Positions 24,718 through 31,564 of a stretch of 64,000 bases of DNA are shown piece after piece. The DNA is from CATQHB01 sp965262595 (GTDB taxonomy: Bacteria; Chloroflexota; Dehalococcoidia; Lucifugimonadales; UBA3495). Within the stretch, counting starts at the first letter, position 1, and each line of letters starts with the position of its first letter. The position numbers were made by a program, and so were the translations under genes. The stretch is taken from the NCBI GenBank assembly GCA_965262595.1, contig OZ253548.1, forward strand, positions 2,046,001 through 2,110,000, read 5' to 3'. The notes beneath the pieces were generated by a model. The model made no database searches. It had not been told where the DNA came from and worked only from the letters and a program-made list of their open reading frames with translations.

Positions 24718-25279
24718 GCTGTCCCCGGCCCGCGCCCTTCATCGACAGCAAAAGCATTAGCATTAGGGAACCTCTGAATAAGTCCGTGACCTGGGTGTTT
24801 TCCCTACCCGTCGTTCCTGCGAAAGCGGGAATCTCGGTCCACAACGTTTTAGGTTCCTGCCTTCGCCGGAACGACCGGGTGCAGGCGCTGGCGTTTAATG
24901 ACTTATTCAGAGTAGCATTAGCGCTAGTCCCAATCCGGCCTGAACCTCGGCAGGTCCTGGCGTCCTGACCTTGGGCCGCTTGGCAATTAAGAGACAGCCC
25001 CGACCGGAAAGTCCTGGGCTGTTTCTGTTTGTAGCCCCCGCTCGGTACTTGGCGGTACTGGTCGGTACTTGGCGTCCGCGCCTTCCGGGTTTTCGGGCCC
25101 TCGTCGCGGGGCAACTCCCCGCCTTGGCCGGGCCGCTGTCCAACCGAAACCCGGCCGCTATCCATCTGGAACCGGGCCGGAATCACGCTGGAACCGGGCC
25201 GAAACCGGGCCGGAATCACGCCGGAATCACGCCGAAACCGGGCCGGCAGCTTAAATGTAGAGTTATTGGAGAAAAAATC
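24718..25279. other. intergenic region with MITE B and GC-rich direct repeats
   Basis: After MITE B (24766-24912) the stretch carries CGGTACTTGGCG repeats (~25043-25075). It also has interleaved CCGGAATCACGC / CCGAAACCGGGC units (25160-25250), repeated five or more times. These precede the pentapeptide-repeat gene. Open frames here are low-complexity and not annotated. Confidence 0.6.
24766..24912 (+). mobile_element. MITE copy B (~147 bp)
   Basis: The left end GGGAACCTCTGAATAAGTCC follows TA (24764-24765). The interior has the typical palindrome 'CCGTCGTTCCTGCGAAAGCG ... GCCTTCGCCGGAACGACC'. The right end ACTTATTCAGAGTA lacks the final CCC. The flanks share TAGCATTAG-like sequence. It lies 48 bp after the selenoprotein stop codon. 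Confidence 0.8.
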
Positions 25280-25981
25280 GTGGCTAATCCGGAACATCTC
25301 AAGGTAGTCCGTCAGGGCCGGGAAGCCCTGGCCCAATGGGTAGCCGAGCATCCCGAAACCGTCCTGGACCTGGCCGGCGCCGACCTGGCCGGGGTAAGCC
25401 TGGACGGAGTCCGAATGCGCAACGCCAACCTGGAGGGCGCCGACCTCAGCGAGGCCCGCCTTACCCGGGTCAACCTGTCCGGCGCCAACCTGTCCGGGGT
25501 TAACCTGGATGGGGCCAACCTGAGCCGGGCCGGAATGACCGGCGCCAATCTGGCCGGCGCCAACCTGAGCAACGTCAATATGTTCTGGGCCGACGCCAAG
25601 CAGTCCAACCTGCAAGGGGCTACCCTCCGCGCCGGCCACCTGATCCGCGCTTCCTTTATGAGCGCCAATCTGACCGGGGCCGACTTGAGCCAGACCACCA
25701 TGATCGAGTCGGACTTGCGCAGCGCCAACCTGTCCGGCGTCAACTTTCAGGGGGCCAATATGAACGGGGCCGACCTGAGCCGCTGCGTGATGGATGGGGC
25801 CGACTTTACCCTGACCAAGATACGGGATTCGCTGTGGATTATGGCGGATATGCGGGGGGCCAACTTTGACCGGGCCAGCCTCCACCGCTCCGACCTGAAT
25901 ATGGCTAAGTATGACGATACCACCCGGTTCCCCTCGGGCTTCGACCCTACCAACACCGGCTACAAGGACGTGATGGACTAA
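25280..25981 (+). CDS. pentapeptide-repeat protein
   Basis: GTG at 25280, with GGAG 9 nt upstream, gives 233 residues. After a ~35-residue N-terminal helix segment ('EALAQWVAEHPETVLDLAGA'), about 30 A(D/N)LxG/x pentapeptides follow ('GANLSGVNLDGANLSRAGMT', 'GADLSQTTMIESDLRSANLS'). They form a right-handed quadrilateral beta helix. Such proteins can mimic DNA (MfpA/Qnr type) or act as scaffolds; nothing here decides between them. The C-terminus 'DTTRFPSGFDPTNTGYKDVM' is a common cap in this family. The upstream frame to 24971 is low-complexity and is excluded. It converges with the PPOX gene across a 20-bp hairpin. Confidence 0.87.
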   Translation: MANPEHLKVVRQGREALAQWVAEHPETVLDLAGADLAGVSLDGVRMRNANLEGADLSEARLTRVNLSGANLSGVNLDGANLSRAGMTGANLAGANLSNVNMFWADAKQSNLQGATLRAGHLIRASFMSANLTGADLSQTTMIESDLRSANLSGVNFQGANMNGADLSRCVMDGADFTLTKIRDSLWIMADMRGANFDRASLHRSDLNMAKYDDTTRFPSGFDPTNTGYKDVMD

Positions 25982-26084
25982 CCTCGCCTCGGCCATCCGG
26001 AACTGTACCATCCGGCAACTGTACCGTCCGGCAACTCCGGTATGGCAGCAAAAAGAAGGGCGTCAGCGGAAAGAAGGGCGTCAG

Positions 26085-26138
26085 ACACACCAAGCCGCCC
26101 CGGCGCAATCGTTGCATTGCCGGGGCGGCTTGGTGTGT
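26085..26138. terminator. 20-bp perfect inverted repeat between convergent genes
   Basis: Left arm 26085-26104 and right arm 26119-26138 are exact reverse complements (core CCAAGCCGCCCCGGC), with a 14-nt spacer. No U-tract follows on either strand. Its position between the convergent pentapeptide and PPOX genes suggests a bidirectional terminator. A direct repeat AAAGAAGGGCGTCAG (x2) precedes it. Confidence 0.55.
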
Positions 26139-26240
26139 GGTCCGGGCGGGTTTACGTTGTCTTTGACGCTGCCGATTCCGGTTCTCGTTCCCCGTTGGCA
26201 GCGACATCACCCCCCGTCAGTGACCGTGACCGTGGAGTGG

Positions 26241-26831
26241 TTAGCGAATTGGCACGGGCCGGTTGGCCGTATGCTCTTCAATCGTTTCGGTGTTCCAGAA
26301 TTGGGAGAAGTGCAACGCCCGCGGACAGTGGCCGTAGGCTTCATCCACCTCGATAATTATCCCTTGCAGGTGATAGCCCCGCTCGTCCGGCTCGTAGAGG
26401 GAAACCTCCACGTCCTTCCGGTTCAGCTCCTCCTGATCCACGATGGTCACCCGGCCGTTGACCCGCACCGTGTCGTTAACCCCGGGGATGAGGAATATCA
26501 GCCCCACATGGGGGTTGGCGTCCATGTTCAGGTAGGACTGGAACAACCGGTTGCCCGCCACGTCGGGAACCAGCAAATGCTGGTCGTCCAGCACCTTTAC
26601 GAACCCCGGCATGCCCCCCTTGGGCGAAGCGTCGCAATTGCCTGCGGCGTCGCTGGTGGCCATCACCATAAAGGGAGACTTGGCGATAAACTCCTTGACA
26701 AATGTACTCATCTGGTCAACCACCTTGGTAACCGCCCGGCCGGTCGGGTCGGGGGCGCCAAAAACGGCGGTGAAACGGTTGTCGCTGGTGATCGGGTAAA
26801 CAGCCTGGGCGGGAGTTTGGCTGGTAGTCAT
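26241..26831 (-). CDS. pyridoxamine 5'-phosphate oxidase family (split-barrel FMN) protein
   Basis: The 196-residue protein has the PPOX split barrel: 'EFIAKSPFMVMATSDAAGNC', 'DASPKGGMPGFVKVLDDQHL', 'NRLFQSYLNMDANPHVGLIF' and 'VNGRVTIVD'. It resembles the MSMEG_1061/FMN-binding subfamily more than true PdxH. 'RALHFSQFW' near the C-terminus is typical of that group. It is probably an FMN- or F420-binding oxidoreductase with an unknown substrate. AAAGGAG lies 5 nt upstream of the ATG. Full length. Confidence 0.85.
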   Translation of the reverse strand: MTTSQTPAQAVYPITSDNRFTAVFGAPDPTGRAVTKVVDQMSTFVKEFIAKSPFMVMATSDAAGNCDASPKGGMPGFVKVLDDQHLLVPDVAGNRLFQSYLNMDANPHVGLIFLIPGVNDTVRVNGRVTIVDQEELNRKDVEVSLYEPDERGYHLQGIIIEVDEAYGHCPRALHFSQFWNTETIEEHTANRPVPIR

Positions 26832-27008
26832 CTCGGCTCCTTTTCGTCAAGCATCAGGTTTGAGCACCGTACAATCCCACCAATTCTAACCCTTCGGCGA
26901 CTTTCGGGCAAGTTTGGCGGCGAGCCGGATATGACCGGAGGGACGCCGCTTGTGTTAATATGGGCCTGTTAACCGGATCGGGCGGAATTATGCGGAGGTA
27001 TTGTTGGA

Positions 27009-28196
27009 ATGAAGGCGCTTGAAGGAGTGCGGGTGCTGGACTTGACCCGGGCCCTGGCCGGCCCGTTCTGTACGCTGATGCTGGGAGATTACGGCGCCGA
27101 CGTTATAAAAATCGAGCTGCCCGGCGCCGGCGACGACACCCGCCATTGGGGGCCGCCCTTCATCGGCGAAGAGAGCGCCTACTTCCTGTCCATCAACCGC
27201 AACAAGCGCAGCCTGACCCTGAACTTCAAGGAGGAGCAGGCCCGCGAGATTTTCCTCAAGCTGGTGGCCCAGTCCGACGTGGTGGTGGAAAACTTCACCC
27301 CCGGCGTCATGGGCCGCCTCGGCCTGGAGTATGCGGCGGTCAAACAGGCCAACCCCAATATCATCTACTGCTCCATTTCCGGTTTCGGCCAGGATGGGCC
27401 TTACCAGAGCCGCCCGGCCTACGACCAGATTATGCAGGGCATCAGCGGCCTGATGAGCATTACCGGAGAATTGGGCGGCGAACCGCAAAAGGTGGGGGTG
27501 GCAGTAACCGACATCGGCTCCGGAATGTGGGCCGCCTTCGCCGTTATGTCCGCCCTGCACCACCGCAGCCAACATGGGGAAGGCCAGTATATTGACATAT
27601 CGATGCTCGACGCTCAAATAGCCTGGCTTACCTACCAGGCCGCCTACTACTTCGCTTACGACCGTCCGCCCCAGCGTCTGGGAGCGGCCCATCCCACCCT
27701 GGTGCCCTACCAGGCCTTTATGTGCCAGGACGGCAAGTATCTGAACGTGGCGGTAGGTTCGGAACGGCTCTGGGACCGGTTTTGCCAGGCGGTCAAGCGG
27801 GAAGACCTGAAAGACCGCCCGGAGTTTGCCACTAACGGCGTCCGGGTGGAGAACCGGGCGACCCTGGTACCCCTGCTCCAGGAATATTTCCTTACCCGGG
27901 CCGCCGATGATTGGGTGGCCGACCTACAGCAGCATAACGTCCCCGCCGGCCCGATTAACGACCTGGCCGACGTATTCTCCGACCCCCAGGTGCTGCACCG
28001 GGAGATGCTGCTGGAAATGAACCATCCTACCCTGGGCGCCATCAAGCAGACCGGCCTGCCAATCAAGTTTTCCCTCACCCCCGGCGGGCTGGACCGGCCC
28101 CCGCCGCTCCTCGGCGAGCACAACGGCCAAATCCTGAAGGACCTGGGCTATTCCGACGCCCAAATAGCGGAAATGGCGGAAAAGTCGGTAATCTAG
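27009..28196 (+). CDS. CaiB/BaiF family III CoA-transferase
   Basis: The 395-residue protein is of normal length for this family. It starts 'MKALEGVRVLDLTRALAGPF', then has 'LGDYGADVIKIELPG', 'FLSINRNKRSLTLN', 'VVENFTPGVMGRLGL', 'SISGFGQDGPYQSRPAYDQI' (with the catalytic Asp near residue 140 expected in 'RPAYD') and 'DISMLDAQIAWL'. These enzymes move CoA between organic acids (carnitine, formyl/oxalyl, bile acids and others). No neighbouring gene narrows the substrate. A long 13-bp tandem array follows the gene. Confidence 0.92.
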   Translation: MKALEGVRVLDLTRALAGPFCTLMLGDYGADVIKIELPGAGDDTRHWGPPFIGEESAYFLSINRNKRSLTLNFKEEQAREIFLKLVAQSDVVVENFTPGVMGRLGLEYAAVKQANPNIIYCSISGFGQDGPYQSRPAYDQIMQGISGLMSITGELGGEPQKVGVAVTDIGSGMWAAFAVMSALHHRSQHGEGQYIDISMLDAQIAWLTYQAAYYFAYDRPPQRLGAAHPTLVPYQAFMCQDGKYLNVAVGSERLWDRFCQAVKREDLKDRPEFATNGVRVENRATLVPLLQEYFLTRAADDWVADLQQHNVPAGPINDLADVFSDPQVLHREMLLEMNHPTLGAIKQTGLPIKFSLTPGGLDRPPPLLGEHNGQILKDLGYSDAQIAEMAEKSVI

Positions 28197-28227
28197 GACG
28201 CCCGGCCCAGCGTCGCGGCGGATACGA

Positions 28228-28374
28228 TTGGTAATTCACGTTGGTAATTCACGATTGGTAATTCACGATTGGTAATTCACGTTGGTAATTCACGTTGGTA
28301 ATTCACGTTGGTAATTCACGTTGGTAATTCACGTTGGTAATTCACGATTGCAAACTCACGATTGCAAACTCACG
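28228..28374. repeat. tandem array of TTGGTAATTCACG
   Basis: About nine copies of the 13-mer TTGGTAATTCACG, some with an extra A (14 bp), are followed by two TTGCAAACTCACG variants. There are no spacers, so it is not a CRISPR array. It lies between the CoA-transferase and tag genes and is AT-richer than its surroundings. Confidence 0.92.
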
Positions 28375-28480
28375 TTGATAAGCGCCGTTTTTGATACGGT
28401 CGGGTGAAAGGGTTGTAGTGGATACGCCGGGATACGGCGCACCAAGTTCGCCAAGAACATAGCAGGGAGCAGCCGCATAG

Positions 28481-29056
28481 ATGGCAGAGGCAACGATTAG
28501 CCGGTGTTCCTGGCCCGGCGATATTCCGTTGATGACTGAATACCACGACCGAGAGTGGGGGGTTCCGCTGCGCGACGATGGCAAGCTCTTCGAGTTTCTG
28601 CTGCTCGACGGGGCGCAGGCCGGTCTAAGTTGGCTGACCATCCTGCGCAAGCGGGAGGGCTACCGCCATGCCTTTGAGAACTTCGACGCCGTCAAGATAG
28701 CCCGGTACGATGAACGAGATACGGCAAGGCTACTGGCCGACCCGGGCATCGTCCGCAACCGGCAGAAAATCGCCTCCGCTATCGGCAACGCCCGGGCCTT
28801 CCTGCAAGTTCAGCAGGAGTTCGGCAGCTTTGCGGATTACATCTGGGCCTTTGTGGATAACCGTCCCATCAAGAACCGCTGGGCCGCCGACGCGAAGATT
28901 CCGGCCATCACCCCGGAGGCGGAGGCTTTGAGCAAAGATTTGCGTCGGCGCGGTTTCCGCTTCGTCGGCCCCACCATCTGCTACGCAGTTATGCAGTCGG
29001 CCGGCCTGGTCAACGACCATCTACCCACCTGCTTCCGGTACAATGAAGTGAGTTGA
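28481..29056 (+). CDS. tag: DNA-3-methyladenine glycosylase I
   Basis: The 191-residue enzyme removes 3-methyladenine from alkylated DNA. It shows the TagI pattern: N-terminal 'RCSWPGDIPLMTEYHDREWG' with the zinc Cys and His, 'DDGKLFEFLLLDGAQAGLSW' (with the catalytic-site glutamate/tryptophan segment), 'RNRQKIASAIGNARAFLQVQ', 'GFRFVGPTICYAVMQSAGLV' and C-terminal 'NDHLPTCFRY' with the second His/Cys zinc ligands. Full length. AGGGAG lies ~11 nt upstream. It stands alone and is followed by a REP-like motif. Confidence 0.94.
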   Translation: MAEATISRCSWPGDIPLMTEYHDREWGVPLRDDGKLFEFLLLDGAQAGLSWLTILRKREGYRHAFENFDAVKIARYDERDTARLLADPGIVRNRQKIASAIGNARAFLQVQQEFGSFADYIWAFVDNRPIKNRWAADAKIPAITPEAEALSKDLRRRGFRFVGPTICYAVMQSAGLVNDHLPTCFRYNEVS

Positions 29057-29076
29057 ACGGGGGGATGTGCCGGCCC

Positions 29077-29100
29077 CTTCGACCGGCTCAGGATGAGCGG
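29077..29100. repeat. REP-like palindromic motif
   Basis: Core CGACCGGCTCAGGATGAGCG. The same short family is found at 2243-2267, 24166-24191, 24204-24230, 37263-37287, 47042-47071 (degenerate), 50342-50366 and twice in 53617-53680. All copies are intergenic. Confidence 0.7.
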
Positions 29101-29250
29101 GGGATGGACCGCCCCGGCGGATTGACTTGACCGGCGGCAAGTAATACTGCGGTAATTCAAGCGGGCTATAATACCATCCGTTCCGGCATTCCATCTTCAG
29201 GATTCAGGGTCGGCGACAATCGCGGCTATCGTGCGAGGCGGAGAGAGGGT

Positions 29251-30036
29251 ATGGATTTAGGTCTGACCGAACGGGTTGCTATTGTGGGGGGAGCCGGTCG
29301 GGAAACCGGGCGGTACATTGCCCGGACTCTGGTCAGCGAAGGGGCCAAGGTGTCCATCTGCGCCCGCAACGAAGAGGGGCTGCGCCGCCTGGAGCTGGAG
29401 TTGGCCGCAATTGGCTCTCAACGAAATGTCCTGGCGATACCCGCCGACTTGTCCGAACCCCGAGATATTCGCCGGGTAGTTCGCGATACCTTCAACCGCT
29501 TCGGCCAGATTGACATCCTGATATTCCAGTCCGGCTACCCCACCCGGGAGCGGGCTTCAAACCTGGAAGATGACGACCTGATTCAACAACTGGAACAGAC
29601 CTTCCTCAGCGCCTTAAGATTGAGCCGGGAAGTCATCCCCCACATGAAACAGGAACACTGGGGACGCATTATCAACCTGGCGGGCACTTCTCCCCAACAG
29701 GCCGCCGCCGGAACCGCCCTCTCCACCGCCCGGCAGTTATACCTTATCGGCTACTTCAAGACCCTGGCCAACGAACTGGCCCCCTTTAACATTACGGTCA
29801 ACAACGTCCTGTCCGGCCCCCTGGAAACCCAGGAGCTTAAGGAATTGCTGGAAGAGCGCTCCCGAAGCGAGGACGCCAGCCTGACCGACCTGACCAGAGC
29901 AACCTACCGCAGCGTTCCGATGGGCCGCCTGGGTAAACCGGAGGAGCTGGGCGATATGATAGCCTTCCTGGCCTCGGAACGGGCCGGATACCTCACCGGC
30001 GCCTGCATCTCTATTGATGGGGGACAAAACCAGTGA
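29251..30036 (+). CDS. SDR family oxidoreductase
   Basis: The 261-residue short-chain dehydrogenase starts 'MDLGLTERVAIVGGAGRETG'. The usual TGxxxGIG is replaced by GGAGRETG, followed by 'GAKVSICARNEEG'. The NNAG position reads 'ILIFQSGYP'. The catalytic Ser appears to be 'NLAGTSP', but the YxxxK segment is replaced by 'LSTARQLYLIGYFKTLANEL' (Tyr with Lys four later, YFK-type). The C-terminus 'FLASERAGYLTGACISIDGG' is standard. It is probably an NAD(P)-dependent dehydrogenase or FabG-like protein with atypical active-site spacing. GAGAGAGGGT precedes the ATG. The final codons are the first unit of a 19-bp tandem repeat. Substrate unknown. Confidence 0.82.
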   Translation: MDLGLTERVAIVGGAGRETGRYIARTLVSEGAKVSICARNEEGLRRLELELAAIGSQRNVLAIPADLSEPRDIRRVVRDTFNRFGQIDILIFQSGYPTRERASNLEDDDLIQQLEQTFLSALRLSREVIPHMKQEHWGRIINLAGTSPQQAAAGTALSTARQLYLIGYFKTLANELAPFNITVNNVLSGPLETQELKELLEERSRSEDASLTDLTRATYRSVPMGRLGKPEELGDMIAFLASERAGYLTGACISIDGGQNQ

Positions 30037-30073
30037 TGGGGGGACAAAACCAGTGATGGGGGACAAAACCAGT
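30016..30073. repeat. 3x 19-bp repeat GATGGGGGACAAAACCAGT
   Basis: Three head-to-tail copies; the middle one has one extra G. The first encodes the last residues and TGA stop of the SDR gene (Asp-Gly-Gly-Gln-Asn-Gln-stop), so the duplication arose from the gene's 3' end. A second small array, GGGGACTAAA x3, follows at ~30212-30241. Confidence 0.9.
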
Positions 30074-30262
30074 AAATCCGGCAGCCGCATACCGGGTCGG
30101 CGGACCACCGGCTCCGAGCCAACCGGGTTGGGCAAAGTATGGACCGAAGGTATAGACCGCGGGAATAGGCCGCGCCAGCGGGGCCGACGGAAAAAGTCGT
30201 AACAGACCGGACTAAAGGGGACTAAAGGGGACTAAAGGGATAGAAGCGACTGAGGGGGACTT

Positions 30263-31564
30263 ATGGTGCAAGCGCACGACTATCAGCACATTATCCAACA
30301 GGCCCAGCAGTTTCTGGCCCAGGAACAACTGTCCGGCTGGCTGATTTACGACTATCGCCACTCCAACCCCATCTTTCGGCAGGTGGTCACCCCCTCCGGT
30401 CATGTGACCCGCCCCTGCTTTCTCTACATACCCGACTCCGGGCGTCCCCGACTGCTGACGCATCACGTGGACGCCGGAAAGTTCGCGGCCGCCGCCGCGG
30501 GAACGGCTGAAACCGGCCTGGACTTGCTGGTTTACCGCAGCCGCCAAACCCTGCTTGACTACCTGGGTCAACTGCTTTCCGGCGCATCCCAGGCCGGCGG
30601 CGCATCCCGGGCCGGCGGCGTCTCCCGGGTGGCGGGCGTCTCCCGAGTGGCAATGGAATACTCGGCCTACAATGCGCTGCCCCGGGTGTCCCGGGTGGAC
30701 GCGGGAACGGTGGAACTGGTGCGCAGCCTGGGCGTGGAGGTGGTGTCTTCCGCCGACCTGATGCAGTACGCCACGCAGCGCTGGACGCCGGAGCAACTGG
30801 CCGGGCACCAACGGGCCGCCGACAAGCTGGGGCAAATTGTCAACGGTGCCTTTCAACGCATCGGCCAACGGCTGACCGGCCAAGCCGACACCCACACCGA
30901 CACCCACACCGGCGCCGGCGCCGGCGTAACCGAATACGAAATTGCCGAGTTCATTCGGCAGCGGTTCCGGGAAGAAGGGCTGGAGGCCGCCGACGGGCCG
31001 ATTGTATCGGTCAACGCCCATTGCTCCGACCCCCACTATGAACCGGAGGCGTCGGGCAGCAGCGGCATCAGGGCCGGGGATTGGGTTCTGATTGACCTGT
31101 GGGCGCGGGAGGCCACCGCCGAAAGCGTGTATGCCGACATTACCTGGACCGCCTACGTCGGCGACCGCGTTCCGGAGCGGCAGCAGCACATCTTCGACAT
31201 CGTTATCGGGGCGCGGGATGCCGCCCTGCACTATCTGGAGGAGGCTTTTCAACAGGGAGCGACGGTGTCCGGCTGGCAGGCCGACGCGGTGGCCCGCCGC
31301 TACATCGAAGAACGGGGCTATGGCGAATACTTCACCCACCGGCTGGGCCACAGCATCAGCTATGAAGTGCACGGGGAGGCGGTCAACCTGGATGGGTTTG
31401 AGACCCACGACACCCGCCGGATTATCCCGGGCATCGGCTTCTCCATTGAGCCTGGGATCTACCTGCCGGAGTTTGGCGTGCGTTCCGAAATTGACGCTTA
31501 TATGTCCGAAACGGGCCCCTACGCCACCTCTCCGGTGCAGCGGGAGGTAGTGTTGATTGGGTGA
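30263..31564 (+). CDS. M24 family Xaa-Pro aminopeptidase-like metallopeptidase
   Basis: The 433-residue protein has a creatinase-like N-terminal domain ('LIYDYRHSNPIFRQVV') and a C-terminal pita-bread domain. The latter carries 'DWVLIDLWAR', 'YADITWTAYVG', 'GYGEYFTHRLGHSIS', 'EVHG' and 'GIGFSIEPGIYLPEFGVRSE', which together give the Asp, Asp, His, Glu, Glu metal ligands. It should release N-terminal residues before proline, or act on a related substrate. Ala/Gly repeats (ASQAGGASRAGGVSRVAGVS) and a 'THTDTHTGAGAG' stretch are low-complexity insertions. The start follows GAGGGGGAC. Its stop overlaps the recQ start by 8 bp. Confidence 0.87.
   Translation: MVQAHDYQHIIQQAQQFLAQEQLSGWLIYDYRHSNPIFRQVVTPSGHVTRPCFLYIPDSGRPRLLTHHVDAGKFAAAAAGTAETGLDLLVYRSRQTLLDYLGQLLSGASQAGGASRAGGVSRVAGVSRVAMEYSAYNALPRVSRVDAGTVELVRSLGVEVVSSADLMQYATQRWTPEQLAGHQRAADKLGQIVNGAFQRIGQRLTGQADTHTDTHTGAGAGVTEYEIAEFIRQRFREEGLEAADGPIVSVNAHCSDPHYEPEASGSSGIRAGDWVLIDLWAREATAESVYADITWTAYVGDRVPERQQHIFDIVIGARDAALHYLEEAFQQGATVSGWQADAVARRYIEERGYGEYFTHRLGHSISYEVHGEAVNLDGFETHDTRRIIPGIGFSIEPGIYLPEFGVRSEIDAYMSETGPYATSPVQREVVLIG

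Noticed and set aside
24650..26011. Long minus-strand ORF (453 codons)
   Set aside because: It is the mirror of the pentapeptide-repeat gene (GNL/GQVGA-type repeats) and crosses the MITE. A shadow frame.
28228..28374. CRISPR-like array
   Set aside because: Units are only 13-14 bp and directly adjacent with no spacers. No cas genes are in the window.
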